Assembly (NCBI GenBank): GCA_002067325.1
Contig: MVQY01000038.1
Location: 1 to 48,106, forward strand
Source: Methanobacterium sp. PtaU1.Bin097
GTDB lineage: Archaea; Methanobacteriota; Methanobacteria; Methanobacteriales; Methanobacteriaceae
Length of the DNA: 48,106 nucleotides
Direction of reading: 5' to 3'
Shown: positions 16,331 to 25,641 of the stretch, one piece after another
How positions within the stretch are numbered: the first letter of the stretch is position 1
How the letters are laid out: every line of letters begins with the position of its first letter
The notes under the pieces: model-generated
The model's database searches: none
Seen by the model: the letters and a program-made list of their open reading frames with translations, nothing else
What the model was told of the DNA's origin: nothing
Position numbers and translations under genes: made by a program

Positions 16331-16702
16331 ATGATGATAAAAATTAAAAGAGCCTACCAACCACCAGAGGAAGAAGATGGATTCCGCATTTTAGTGGATA
16401 GACTATGGCCCCGGGGTGTATCGAAAGATAAAGTTAAACTGGATTTATGGCTTAAAGAAGTAGCACCCAGTAATGAGCTGAGGAAATGGTTCGGCCATGA
16501 CCCTGAGAAGTGGTCAGAGTTCCAAAAAAGGTACAGTGCAGAACTTAAAGATAAAAGGATTTTTTTATCTAAAATAAAAGACCTAGAGAAAGAAAAAGGG
16601 ACAGTCACACTTATTTATTCTGCTAAAGATGAGGAACATAACGATGCGGTAGTTTTAAGGGATAAGCTTCAGATCGAAGAAGGTAAGAATGGTTCAGGAT
16701 AA
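16331..16702 (+). CDS. DUF488 family protein (YeaO-like)
   Basis: A 123-residue protein matching DUF488: KIKRAYQPPEEEDGFRILVD, the signature RLWPRGVSKDK, then LWLKEVAPSNELRKWFGHDP and VTLIYSAKDEEHNDAVVL. Members are small cytoplasmic proteins of uncertain function. ATG 16331 and ATG 16334 are both possible. It converges with dapF 23 bases downstream. Confidence 0.88.
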   Translation: MMIKIKRAYQPPEEEDGFRILVDRLWPRGVSKDKVKLDLWLKEVAPSNELRKWFGHDPEKWSEFQKRYSAELKDKRIFLSKIKDLEKEKGTVTLIYSAKDEEHNDAVVLRDKLQIEEGKNGSG

Positions 16703-16725
16703 ATCAAGGGAAAATAAAAGATAAG

Positions 16726-17598
16726 TTAAATATTGATTTTGATCTGCCCTTTAAACACCGTAACAGAGTCGCCTTCCATGAACGCACCTAATTTATCTCC
16801 TTCATGGTAAACAGTAATTTTAAGCTCTCCCCCGGGCAGGTGCACCAGGACCTCTTCGTCCAGGAGCCCCAACTTGTAACCAGCCAGTACTGTGGAGGTA
16901 GCTCCGGTACCGCAGGCTAGGGTTACTCCAGTCCCCCTTTCCCAGGTTATCATCTCCACTTCATCTCTTCCCAGGATACGTACGAAATGGGAGTTGATCC
17001 TCTGGGGGAAGGAGGGATGATATTCGATTTTTGGGCCGATGGTCTCCAGGGGTATGGAGTCTATATCGTCTGTGAAAGTTATTGCATGGGGGTTTCCCAC
17101 GCTGAGCACGGTCATTTTGAATGTATCATCATCCACCACTATTTCCTGGTCGAGGAATTCAGTTTCACTGGTTTCCATGGGGATTTCATCTGGTTTAAAG
17201 GTGGCTGTACCCATATCTACTCTGATACTGGTTACTTTACCATCATCGACAGTTAAGACGAGGTTTTTTATATCCTCCATGGTTTCCACCAGCATTTCCT
17301 CTTCGGGTAAAATGCTGTTTTCGTACACGAATTTGGCAAAGCAGCGTATACCGTTACCACACATCTCAGCTTCGCTACCATCGGCGTTGAAGATTCTAAA
17401 ACGTATGTCTGCATCTTTGGTTGTGGATGGACTGACGAATATAACCCCATCAGCACCGACAGAGAACCTTCTGTTACATAATTCTTCTGAAACGGCTTTC
17501 TTTTTATCTTCTGGGATTATCTCGGCTTTGGATTCGTCGATAACCACGTAATCGTTTCCTAGTCCGTGCATTTTAGTGAAATTTAAAGTTGTAGTCAT
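16726..17598 (-). CDS. dapF: Diaminopimelate epimerase
   Basis: About 290 residues. It interconverts LL- and meso-diaminopimelate in lysine synthesis. The two catalytic cysteines are visible: AEMCGNGIRCF (Cys80, counting from ATG 17598) and TLACGTGATS (about 226). MHGLGNDYVVID is the N-terminal signature. A TTG three codons upstream (17607) can extend the frame, but ATG is preferred. It lies 24 bases downstream of lysA in the same orientation, so lysA-dapF is an operon for the last two steps of lysine formation. Confidence 0.96.
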   Translation of the reverse strand: MTTTLNFTKMHGLGNDYVVIDESKAEIIPEDKKKAVSEELCNRRFSVGADGVIFVSPSTTKDADIRFRIFNADGSEAEMCGNGIRCFAKFVYENSILPEEEMLVETMEDIKNLVLTVDDGKVTSIRVDMGTATFKPDEIPMETSETEFLDQEIVVDDDTFKMTVLSVGNPHAITFTDDIDSIPLETIGPKIEYHPSFPQRINSHFVRILGRDEVEMITWERGTGVTLACGTGATSTVLAGYKLGLLDEEVLVHLPGGELKITVYHEGDKLGAFMEGDSVTVFKGQIKINI

Positions 17599-17631
17599 GT
17601 TGATCAAGCTCTTATGATTTTAATGCCCATG

Positions 17632-18918
17632 TTATTTTAAAAGCCTCGTTGGCAGATTTTGTTTGGATAATATATCAGCGAACGTCTCCCTATCCCGGAT
17701 CAGGTCCGATTCACCGTCTTTCACCAGGACTTCAGCTGCCCTTGGGCGTGAGTTGTACTGGGAAGACATGGAAAATGCATATGCACCTGCATTGAGGATG
17801 GCTAAGAGATCACCCTCCTTTAACTCTGGCATTGGCCGGCCCCGGGCGAAGAGGTCCCCTGATTCACAGATGTTTCCGGCGATGTCAATTTCCCGGGTAG
17901 GTTCAGCTAGCGGGTCGTTTGCTCGAACTATATGGTGATAGGAACCATACATTGTCGGTCTGAGCAGGGTGTTGAATCCAGCATCCACACCTGCGAATTT
18001 ACGGTAGCTCTGTTTAATGGTGTTCACCCTGGTTAAAAGGTAAGAAGCATCCCCTACGATGTATCGTCCGGGTTCCAGGCATAATGTGGGGTTGCCCATG
18101 TTGTACTGGTACAGTTTCTCCTTAAACAGGCCAACGATTTCCTCTGCAAACTTGTTAATATCCAGTAATGATTCCTGGGGAGTGTAGGGTATCCCCATTC
18201 CCCCACCGAAATCTATGAAATCAAACTCTACACCAAGTTCCCGGTACACGTGGCCCGCGGTGTCCATCAGGGTGTGCACGGCTAGTTTAAATGGTTCCGG
18301 GTCGAGTATTCCCGAACCAATATGGCTGTGGATCCCCACTGGTTTGAAGCCGAGGTCAATAGCCTGTCTGTAGGCGTTTACAGCTTCTTCTTCCATCACT
18401 CCGAATTTACTCAGATTTCCACCGGTGATGCAGTGGTCGTGGTGCCCTGCACCTACTTTAGGGTTCACTCTGAAGGATATCTCCCTACCTTCAGCCCTGG
18501 ATAATTTTGCAAGCCTTTCCAGGGCGGATATGGAGTCTAAATTTATCCTCACACCTGATTCAAGGGCGAATTTCAGTTCATCATCCGTCGTGTTGTTCCC
18601 AGTGAAGAGTATTCTATCCGGACTGAAACCAGCCAGGAGGGATGTGTATATCTCACCAGGAGAGACAGCATCTATACTGCTTCCCTCTTCCTCCAGGATG
18701 CGCATCACAGCCAGGTTGGTGTTGGCCTTACAGGCGTAAAATATTTTAAAATCCTTGTACTGGCCTGTGAAAGCTTTGTTAATTCTGTTATAGTTATCCC
18801 TTATCCTATCTTCATCAACCACGTAGAGGGGAGTTCCATACTCCTCTGCAAGTTCTAAAGCATCTACTCTGCCGATGCTTAAATTTCCCTTTTCGTTTGT
18901 TTTTAAATTAAAATCCAT
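17632..18918 (-). CDS. lysA: Diaminopimelate decarboxylase
   Basis: A 428-residue PLP enzyme making lysine from meso-diaminopimelate. The PLP lysine is Lys64 in FYACKANTN. HSHIGSG near 204, FDFIDFGGGMGIPY and EPGRYIVG are the phosphate-binding and substrate motifs. A late GNICESGDLFARGR carries the cysteine that completes the active site across the dimer. GGAGGATT directly precedes the ATG at 18918. It is transcribed towards dapF. Confidence 0.97.
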   Translation of the reverse strand: MDFNLKTNEKGNLSIGRVDALELAEEYGTPLYVVDEDRIRDNYNRINKAFTGQYKDFKIFYACKANTNLAVMRILEEEGSSIDAVSPGEIYTSLLAGFSPDRILFTGNNTTDDELKFALESGVRINLDSISALERLAKLSRAEGREISFRVNPKVGAGHHDHCITGGNLSKFGVMEEEAVNAYRQAIDLGFKPVGIHSHIGSGILDPEPFKLAVHTLMDTAGHVYRELGVEFDFIDFGGGMGIPYTPQESLLDINKFAEEIVGLFKEKLYQYNMGNPTLCLEPGRYIVGDASYLLTRVNTIKQSYRKFAGVDAGFNTLLRPTMYGSYHHIVRANDPLAEPTREIDIAGNICESGDLFARGRPMPELKEGDLLAILNAGAYAFSMSSQYNSRPRAAEVLVKDGESDLIRDRETFADILSKQNLPTRLLK

Positions 18919-19069
18919 CCATAATCCTCCGTAAAGATAAATAATTGTACAATATTATGTTTTGATAATATAAAAATGTTCAGTAGAATTCAAGTTATCT
19001 GGCATAAATTTTAAATAAGAAAAAAGAGCAGTGAATTTTTTAAAAAAGGGAAAATAAGAATTAAAGTGG

Positions 19070-20248
19070 TTAATCAGAGTACTTCTTCAACACATCACCC
19101 AATATACAGGAAACAGTGTCGATCTGGTCTTTTTCTATAACCAGTGGGGGTACGAAACGGAGAACTTTACCTGCTGCGCAGTTTATGAGTACTCCTTCTT
19201 CGCGCATGTCGTTAACCATATTTCCGCATTCAACATCCAGTTCCATACCTAACATCAAACCAGATCCACGTACGTCCTCAACTATTCCATGGTCCTCCTT
19301 TAAGAAGTTGAGCTTGGACTGGAAGTAATTTCCATTCTCCTTAGATTTGGTAAGGAGGTCTTCATCAAGAATCACCTTTATTGATGCTATTGCAGCCGCA
19401 CATGCTAAAGGTCCACCTCCAAAGGTGGCAGCATGATCACCAGGCTGGAAAGCACTTCCCACATCTTCAATGGCCATAACCGCACCCATAGGGAATCCGC
19501 CTGCTATACCTTTGGCCAGGGCTGTGATATCAGGGGTTACGTTGAAAGTTTGTGAAGCGAACATCTCCCCGGTCCGTCCGAAGCCGGTCTGCACCTCATC
19601 GAATATAAGTAAGATATCCTTTTCCTGACAGAGTTCTTTTAAACTCTTTAAATAACCTTCAGGAGGTACAACTACGCCACCTTCACCCTGTATAGGTTCC
19701 ACGAGAACAGCGGCTGTTTCATCAGTTATGGCTTTACGTACAGCCTCTATGTCACCATAGGGGACATGGGTGAATCCAGGAGTTAGAGGACCGAAGCCTT
19801 TCTGATACTTTTTTTGTCCAGTAGCTGTAAGCGCGGTTAAGGTCCGGCCATGGAATGAGTTTTCCATGGCTACTATTCCTCCTTTGCCGGTGTATTTTCT
19901 GGCGAGCTTAATTGAACCCTCTACTGCTTCTGCTCCGCTGTTACAGAAGAATGCCAGGTCGTGTGGTGAAACTCCCACCAGCAGCTCACCCAGTTCCACT
20001 TGCTGCCGGGTGTAATAAAGGTTAGAAGTGTGTATGAGTTCTTTCGCCTGATCAGCGATTGCCTCTGCTATTCTGGGATGGGCGTGGCCTACGTTATTTA
20101 CTGCGATCCCTGCCAGGCAGTCGATGTAACTGTTACCTTCCACATCCCAGACCACAGCCCCACTACCCTTTTTCAAGGCTAATGGCTGCCGTCCATAGGT
20201 TTGCATAACATATTTCTTGTCCAATGCCATTATTTCTTCAGTATTCAT
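19070..20248 (-). CDS. argD: Acetylornithine aminotransferase
   Basis: A 392-residue class III PLP aminotransferase of arginine synthesis (may also serve N-succinyl-diaminopimelate). Visible motifs are FCNSGAEAVEGSIKLARKYT, SFHGRTLTALTATGQKKY, the PLP-contacting LIFDEVQTGFGRTG and the PLP lysine in ALAKGIAGGFPMGA. It is full length. AAGGTGAT precedes ATG 20248. It is upstream of lysA in the same direction with a 151-base gap, so it may be a separate unit. Confidence 0.93.
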   Translation of the reverse strand: MNTEEIMALDKKYVMQTYGRQPLALKKGSGAVVWDVEGNSYIDCLAGIAVNNVGHAHPRIAEAIADQAKELIHTSNLYYTRQQVELGELLVGVSPHDLAFFCNSGAEAVEGSIKLARKYTGKGGIVAMENSFHGRTLTALTATGQKKYQKGFGPLTPGFTHVPYGDIEAVRKAITDETAAVLVEPIQGEGGVVVPPEGYLKSLKELCQEKDILLIFDEVQTGFGRTGEMFASQTFNVTPDITALAKGIAGGFPMGAVMAIEDVGSAFQPGDHAATFGGGPLACAAAIASIKVILDEDLLTKSKENGNYFQSKLNFLKEDHGIVEDVRGSGLMLGMELDVECGNMVNDMREEGVLINCAAGKVLRFVPPLVIEKDQIDTVSCILGDVLKKYSD

Positions 20249-20386
20249 AATCTATCACCTTAGAGGAGTAAAGTAAATGATTCTACCAATATAAAACCAA
20301 GTCCGTTACTGCAAATATTTGATTATCTTAATCCTTCAATAGTTTAATTTACTAAAATTTATTTAATATAACTAGTGGTGAAAAAG

Positions 20387-20812
20387 ATGAAAAAAGCCAT
20401 AATTGAAACAGAAAAAGGAAACATCGAATTAGTATTATATGATAAAGAAGCCCCTAATACAGTGGCTAACTTCGAAAAACTGGCCAATTCAGGATTCTAT
20501 AATGGATTAACATTCCACAGGGTAATCCCTAACTTCGTTATCCAGGGAGGATGCCCCCGTGGCGACGGAACAGGAGGACCAGGTTACACCATAAAATGTG
20601 AAATAAACCCACATAAACACGGTACCGGAGCCCTATCCATGGCCCACGCAGGTAAGGACACAGGCGGAAGCCAGTTCTTCATCACCCACAGCCCACAGCC
20701 CCACTTGGACGGTGTGCACACCGTATTCGGTAAAGTAGTTAAGGGCATGGATGTGGTAAATAAAATAGAAGCTAACGATAAGATGATTAAGGTAACCGTT
20801 AGTGATGAATGA
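20387..20812 (+). CDS. Cyclophilin-type peptidyl-prolyl cis-trans isomerase
   Basis: About 141 residues. It catalyses Pro isomerisation during protein folding. Conserved catalytic and binding residues are in FHRVIPNFVIQGG (Arg, Phe, Gln), GALSMAHAGKDTGGSQFFI and LDGVHTVFGKV. It is a compact prokaryotic form with no signal peptide, so it is cytoplasmic. Although GTG codons at 20375 and 20378 extend the frame, GGTGA at 20377-20381 is the Shine-Dalgarno for ATG 20387. Confidence 0.94.
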   Translation: MKKAIIETEKGNIELVLYDKEAPNTVANFEKLANSGFYNGLTFHRVIPNFVIQGGCPRGDGTGGPGYTIKCEINPHKHGTGALSMAHAGKDTGGSQFFITHSPQPHLDGVHTVFGKVVKGMDVVNKIEANDKMIKVTVSDE

Positions 20813-20850
20813 TTATTTTTTTAAAATTACCTTATTCTTTTCTTGAAAAT

Positions 20851-21366
20851 TTAATATAACAATTTCTGAAGAGCTTCTCCGTATATACCTGCTATTTCAT
20901 TAACTAATTCTAAATGGGGATCATCATAGTCCTCTTCAGGATTGCCCAGCACAATCTGGCCCAGTATGTCTCCCCCATTGATCACAGGTACAGATAGAAA
21001 CTGTTCCACATGCACATGTCCGGCGGGGATTCCGTGGGATGCAGGATGGGACTCCGGGTCTTTGATATAAAACGATTCACCAGTGTCCAGGGAGTATCCT
21101 AGGAGTCCACCATAGGTGCCGTCTTTTCTAACTGGAAATCGGGCTTCACCCATCTCTCTGTAAGCTTCACATTCCCCGGTCATATGAGAAAAGGAAATCC
21201 CCACACTGTCTTTATTTTCTGGGTCCACTATGGCAACATAACAATGTTTACTCCGGGTTACTTCTTTTGATACATCCAAAACCAGGTCTGATATCTTTTT
21301 AATGGATGTTACTTCACCAGAGGAAACTTTTTTTCTGAGTGCTTCAATTTCTGATCTAGTATCCAT
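20851..21366 (-). CDS. GAF domain protein
   Basis: A 171-residue protein. A short N-terminal helix (SEIEALRKKVSSGEV) is followed by a single GAF domain with CYVAIVDPENKDSV, GESFYIKDPESHPASHG, and EQFLSVPVINGGDILGQIVL. GAF domains sense small molecules or redox state, and this one has no attached output domain. GGAGAAAATAGA precedes the ATG. It converges with the cyclophilin gene. Confidence 0.85.
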   Translation of the reverse strand: MDTRSEIEALRKKVSSGEVTSIKKISDLVLDVSKEVTRSKHCYVAIVDPENKDSVGISFSHMTGECEAYREMGEARFPVRKDGTYGGLLGYSLDTGESFYIKDPESHPASHGIPAGHVHVEQFLSVPVINGGDILGQIVLGNPEEDYDDPHLELVNEIAGIYGEALQKLLY

Positions 21367-21501
21367 TCTATTTTCTCCAGAAATTTCATTGGTTATTTAT
21401 TATAAGTTAGATGTAAAATAAATTTTAAGATAAGAAGATTATAAATTTTGAGACTATTACTTCAATATAATATCTGGGAAATTTTAATCAGGAGATTTAC
21501 A

Positions 21502-21762
21502 ATGGATGCTAACATTAAAAGAAAAAACAGTAGATTAATCAATCTAAGTTACATTACAAGTGCCGTAACCTATCTGATAGGGTGGTATTTGATCACACTG
21601 GGAAATTTATGGGCGTTTATATTCGCTGTACCGACCTTGGTTTTAGGACTTAACCTAATAAAAATTGGTGAAAGGCGTTACGGACTGGTCTTGATCATCT
21701 TCTTCATAGTATGGCTGTGCATCTACTACAGTTACATGCCTGGTCAATCGTTGAACCGATAA
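21502..21762 (+). CDS. Small membrane protein of unknown function
   Basis: 86 residues from ATG 21502, which is preceded by CAGGAGA; a longer frame from 21448 lacks a ribosome site. Hydrophobic segments at about 14-30, 34-52 and 59-77 predict three membrane helices. Charged residues lie in the N-terminal tail (NIKRKNSR) and the IGERRYG loop. The last 19 bases overlap the convergent gene on the other strand. Family not recognised. Confidence 0.6.
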   Translation: MDANIKRKNSRLINLSYITSAVTYLIGWYLITLGNLWAFIFAVPTLVLGLNLIKIGERRYGLVLIIFFIVWLCIYYSYMPGQSLNR

Positions 21763-22403
21763 TTTATACCCTGTTTTTCCAGGTGCATGGAAAGATCTTG
21801 GCTGCCCATAATATTTTTAACCACACCAATCAGGAATTCAACCGGAACCACCAAGCCTTCGTCAGTTTCTATATAACGACACCCCTTTTTCTGGAAGACT
21901 TTAGACACTTTGAATATTTTGAAGGGTACCGTGGAGTGTTTGGTGGTTTTTATATACCAGTAAGTGGCCAGGGGGCAGGCCCGGGGCATTAAAACCAGAT
22001 CATCCTTTTTAACCTTTAATGGGTAGGTTTTCACGAAAATAAAATCTCCAGATACGGCGAAAGGTTCTGCGTCTTCTTCTAACTTTATTATAAGGTGGTC
22101 TTCATGTTTTTCAGGAGACTCCATCTTCTTTTCCAACTTCATAATCTTTTCCAGAAACTTAGCGGTTATAACTTCCATATCCTCCATGGAACGATTATCT
22201 TCACTTAACCTTTCCCTAACACCACTTTCCATGGCTTCTGTAAGCCTTATCCACGCCTCTACTTCTCTACAGAGAATTTCATCACGGTTGGTTCGCATGG
22301 GACATTTCCAGCAATATTTATCCTCCAGTATCTCCATTATTCTCTGATAATATTTCTCGGAGGCTTCTTGGAATTCATCCAGGGTATCGGAAAGTTCTCC
22401 CAT
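21744..22403 (-). CDS. Conserved protein of unknown function with helical N-terminus and a beta-rich C-terminal domain
   Basis: A 219-residue protein. Residues 1-110 are helical and highly charged and contain CWKCPMRTNRDEILC, a possible metal-binding cysteine set. Residues 115-200 are beta-rich: SGDFIFVKTYPLKVKKDDLV then PRACPLATYWY, which is loosely like the 'G-D...V..GD.V' core of S24/S26-type peptidase or LexA-like folds, though no catalytic Ser-Lys pair is evident. It is 17 bases downstream of ogg in the same direction, so it is probably the third gene of the CDF-ogg operon. Confidence 0.65.
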   Translation of the reverse strand: MGELSDTLDEFQEASEKYYQRIMEILEDKYCWKCPMRTNRDEILCREVEAWIRLTEAMESGVRERLSEDNRSMEDMEVITAKFLEKIMKLEKKMESPEKHEDHLIIKLEEDAEPFAVSGDFIFVKTYPLKVKKDDLVLMPRACPLATYWYIKTTKHSTVPFKIFKVSKVFQKKGCRYIETDEGLVVPVEFLIGVVKNIMGSQDLSMHLEKQGINYRFND

Positions 22404-22420
22404 AAAAACACATCATGAAA

Positions 22421-23404
22421 CTATCTTCGAGGGGCTAATTCATCTAAAAGTCCCGATTTACGTGCGTAATGGAATAGATAAAGTTGAACGTAACCAGCGT
22501 ATTTTCCAAATCTTTCCCTACCAAAATCTCTGATTTTGTCAGGCTTAATTTTTTCTCCCTGGAAGTACAGGTGGGAGATGATCCTGGAAATCCACACATC
22601 CACCGGAAATGCCTCATACCTACCAAAACCATAGAGAAGGATGCAATCAGCCACCTTAGGGCCTACTCCCGGGATTCGGAGCAGTGTCTGGAAGGCCTGT
22701 TCGTAGTCCATCCTTGCAATCTCATTTAGATCCAGATCTTCAGTAACCATCCGGGCGGCCTGTTTGATATAGCTGCTCCTGTACCCCACCCCACAGGCTT
22801 TGAGGTTATCGATACACTCATCCAGATCCTTTTCACCACCACAGAGTTCTAACTCTTCCAGTTCATGTTCCGGGAGGGTGAGAATTTTCTGGGGACTGGG
22901 AAACGTGTAAAAATCACCAGAGGAGAACCGAAACTGATCTCCCCATTTCTCCTTAATTAGCCGTACAGATTTATTCCAGCGGATGATGGAATTGTTGGCA
23001 GAAGTAATTGAGGATATCACACATTCAAATGGGTCGTGAGCTTTGAACACCCTTAAACCCCTGCAGAATTCGACGGTTGGTTCCAACCGGGGATCGTTAG
23101 TTAAAAATTCATAAATCTCATTTAAGTCATCATTAAGCCCGAAAACATCCTTTATTTTATTTTGAACACTTTTTAAGGAGATTTTCTGTGGAGATTCTAC
23201 TTCAACATCTAAGGGTCCGTCAACATTCCTGGATTCACATTTTATTTTAACCAGGCAGGGTTTATTTCCCACCAAGATTACTTCCTGGAAATAACCATTC
23301 TCTTCAAACCAGGCAGGTTGGGATGTTTGGCCGCTTTTAATGGTTAACGGTAGATTGAAAGGACCCTTAAATTCCTCTGGCATGATTTGGAAGTTCTCTT
23401 TCAT
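22421..23404 (-). CDS. ogg: 8-oxoguanine DNA glycosylase (OGG1-type)
   Basis: A 327-residue HhH-GPD base-excision enzyme. The helix-hairpin-helix and active site read LLRIPGVGPKVADC with the catalytic Lys at 250, and the assisting Asp is at 269 in FPVDVW, the same spacing as in OGG1 (GVGTKVADC...VPVDVH). The N-terminal about 120 residues form the TBP-like domain of OGG1/AlkA enzymes (LPLTIKSGQTSQPAWF). The domain order matches eukaryal OGG1 more than the short archaeal Ogg2/AGOG forms. It lies between a CDF transporter (12-base gap) and an unknown gene (17-base gap). Confidence 0.9.
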   Translation of the reverse strand: MKENFQIMPEEFKGPFNLPLTIKSGQTSQPAWFEENGYFQEVILVGNKPCLVKIKCESRNVDGPLDVEVESPQKISLKSVQNKIKDVFGLNDDLNEIYEFLTNDPRLEPTVEFCRGLRVFKAHDPFECVISSITSANNSIIRWNKSVRLIKEKWGDQFRFSSGDFYTFPSPQKILTLPEHELEELELCGGEKDLDECIDNLKACGVGYRSSYIKQAARMVTEDLDLNEIARMDYEQAFQTLLRIPGVGPKVADCILLYGFGRYEAFPVDVWISRIISHLYFQGEKIKPDKIRDFGRERFGKYAGYVQLYLFHYARKSGLLDELAPRR

Positions 23405-23416
23405 TTTCTTATCCTA

Positions 23417-24823
23417 CTATAATTGTTGCTCCCGTGACATGGCAAGCAGTAACTCGTCTGAACGATGGACATCATAGTATTTAAAGTTCTTTATGTAGGA
23501 TTCCAGGTGCTTTCCACCCTTATCTGTTATACGATATTCCCTGATTTCTTCAACCAGTAGTTCATGGTCTTTTAATGGTTTCACCAGTACTTCAAATTTT
23601 TCTTCAAAGTCGTATTTCTCGGTGCACGTGGCATTAAGTTCACTGAGTACTGGAATATAATTATCGGGATGGAAGGCCTGATGGAGTGATGTTATGATAT
23701 CTTCCCTTGTTTCGGCACTTTTATCCCATAAAACATATAGGATCCAGTTTCTGAAGGCGAGTAACTTGTTTTCCTCCCAGCATGCTTCCAGGGGTAATTT
23801 GTATTCCTGTGAGTAATCTTCTTCCTCTCCTCGCTGGGCGGAGATAGCCTCCCGGAGCAAACCTACTGCATCTTTAAAAATACCAGCACCCACAACCAAC
23901 CCTATAATAGCATCAACGAAGTAGATTCCATACATAGCGAAAATAGCACCTATAATTACCGAGGCACCAATGAATATGTGGTTTTTTGAGTCAACAGATT
24001 GAGATATAAGGGTTAAACTGTTGGATATCTTCCCCACGAATCGTTGGTAATAAAATAGGAAGACTGCTGCGAGTATCGCTACTCCTTCAACAGCTATTAC
24101 CAGGAGAGGTGCAGTTACAGGTTCCGCCGTTCCGGCTAATGTGGCCAGTATACGGGCGGAAGCGTCGAATAAGATGCTTATGGAAGCTCCAAAGAGCCCA
24201 AAGATGACCAGGATGGTGCTTAAATTTTCCCTGTGGTATCTGATTCCCAGCCAGACCAGGATGGCCTCCACGGTGTCCATGGTGGCGTCGGTACCATCGG
24301 CGATTAGGCCTATACTTCCACTTGCAAAACCACCGCCCAGCTTAAGCACAGCCAAGAAAGCGTCTAAAATGGTGGTGTTCATGGCAGTGGCGGAAGGTGT
24401 AAATTCTTTATCAACCAATGAGGCCTCTTTTATCATGTCATCTTCGTATTCTTTGGCTTTATTCTTACCTTTCTCTGTAAGTTCGTATTTTCCATCGGTT
24501 AACTTCACCAATTTATCGTCTATTAGCTTCTCGAGTTCAGCTTTCGTGCCGTGTGTTGCTTTGTTTGCTCTTTCATCTTCCAGTTCACCACGTAAATGTG
24601 TGAACTTGAAAAACATCCTTTCCATCAGAGGTTGACCCTTTTCAGGTATTTGCTGATACCATATCATGGATATGAATAGTATGGATTTTTCCCACAGCTT
24701 TTCCAGGGTGAGGGGGCCTTCTTTTAAAAGTGCCATCATTAAAAATTTATCGTATCCCAAGACAGGCTTTTCAACGTTGCTGTTAACTTTAACATTATTC
24801 GATTCATTATGCAAGTTAATCAT
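23417..24823 (-). CDS. Cation-diffusion-facilitator-like membrane protein flanked by winged-helix-like domains
   Basis: A 468-residue protein. Residues about 20-130 look like a PadR/winged-helix region (FLMMALLKEGPLTLEKLWEK, then LVKLTDGKYELTEKGK). Residues 145-350 are a CDF-type transporter core with about six membrane helices and metal-site pairs Asp179-x3-Asp183 (DGTDATMD) and Asp278-x3-His282 (VDSKNH), the TM2/TM5 arrangement of CDF proteins. Residues 360-468 again resemble a winged helix (LVEEIREYRITDKGGKHLES). Substrate is probably Zn, Fe, Mn or similar, and cannot be told. The start is uncertain (ATG 24823, or TTG 24814 behind AGGATGAT). It is the first gene of an operon with ogg. Confidence 0.75.
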   Translation of the reverse strand: MINLHNESNNVKVNSNVEKPVLGYDKFLMMALLKEGPLTLEKLWEKSILFISMIWYQQIPEKGQPLMERMFFKFTHLRGELEDERANKATHGTKAELEKLIDDKLVKLTDGKYELTEKGKNKAKEYEDDMIKEASLVDKEFTPSATAMNTTILDAFLAVLKLGGGFASGSIGLIADGTDATMDTVEAILVWLGIRYHRENLSTILVIFGLFGASISILFDASARILATLAGTAEPVTAPLLVIAVEGVAILAAVFLFYYQRFVGKISNSLTLISQSVDSKNHIFIGASVIIGAIFAMYGIYFVDAIIGLVVGAGIFKDAVGLLREAISAQRGEEEDYSQEYKLPLEACWEENKLLAFRNWILYVLWDKSAETREDIITSLHQAFHPDNYIPVLSELNATCTEKYDFEEKFEVLVKPLKDHELLVEEIREYRITDKGGKHLESYIKNFKYYDVHRSDELLLAMSREQQL

Positions 24824-24942
24824 CCTAAGTGATTTATATTAACATTCTGCTAGTTTCCAGACGTATTAAGTTTTAATACGTAGATAAACTTTTAAATTAT
24901 TATTTAGTATTTAATAATATAATTTATCACAGGAGATAAACA

Positions 24943-25569
24943 ATGAATGACTCGGAAAGTTCAAATATATCTATGAATACTAGTTCTATGAATACTAGTC
25001 GTCTTGAAACCCTGGTGGATGGAATATTTGCTATTGCCATGACTCTACTGGTTCTGGCTTTAGCAGTTCCGGATATCACAGGACATTTATCCAATTCAGC
25101 CGTTCAAAATGCTCTTTATGGTCTTATACCAAGTTTTTATACCCTAGTTATAAGTTTCATTCTGTTGGCATTATTTTGGAGCAATCATCATCGTGCTTTT
25201 CATAAGATAAAAAAGATGAACACCATTCTATTATGGATAAATGTAATATGGCTCTTGTTCATAGTTCTGGTTCCATTTTCAGCATCTTTAACCGGTAAAT
25301 ATGGGCAGTTTCCCATCTCCCACATAATTTTCAACCTGAACATGCTGGGAATAGCATTTTTCCTGTTTTTAAACTGGCATTATGCTGATAAAAAGAATTT
25401 CATCGGTGGAAAAATAGAATCCAGGGATATAAGTATCACCAGAAGGATCAACATCCTTTTTGTAACTATTGCCCTGGTGGCTCTGGTTCTATCCTTCTTC
25501 GTCCCCAGGTTCAGTGCACTAGTATATTTACTTATATTCCCATTGGAGTATCTTATTGGTAGATCTTAG
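24943..25569 (+). CDS. TMEM175-family (DUF1211) potassium channel-like protein
   Basis: A 208-residue membrane protein. The signature RLETLVDGIFAIAMTLLVL (20-38) is the first pore helix of TMEM175 channels, and LFWSNHHRAFHKIKKMN is the conserved loop after helix 3. About six membrane helices are predicted, as in prokaryotic members, which assemble as tetramers. Bases 24970-24999 are a perfect 15-base tandem repeat encoding SMNTS twice, giving three possible in-frame Met starts. CAGGAGATAAACA supports the first ATG. Confidence 0.88.
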   Translation: MNDSESSNISMNTSSMNTSRLETLVDGIFAIAMTLLVLALAVPDITGHLSNSAVQNALYGLIPSFYTLVISFILLALFWSNHHRAFHKIKKMNTILLWINVIWLLFIVLVPFSASLTGKYGQFPISHIIFNLNMLGIAFFLFLNWHYADKKNFIGGKIESRDISITRRINILFVTIALVALVLSFFVPRFSALVYLLIFPLEYLIGRS

Positions 25570-25641
25570 GTTATAGAAAGAATATACTGAGAAATAGTGA
25601 AATTTAGCACTTTAATTTTTTTTACCAACGATACATGTCCG

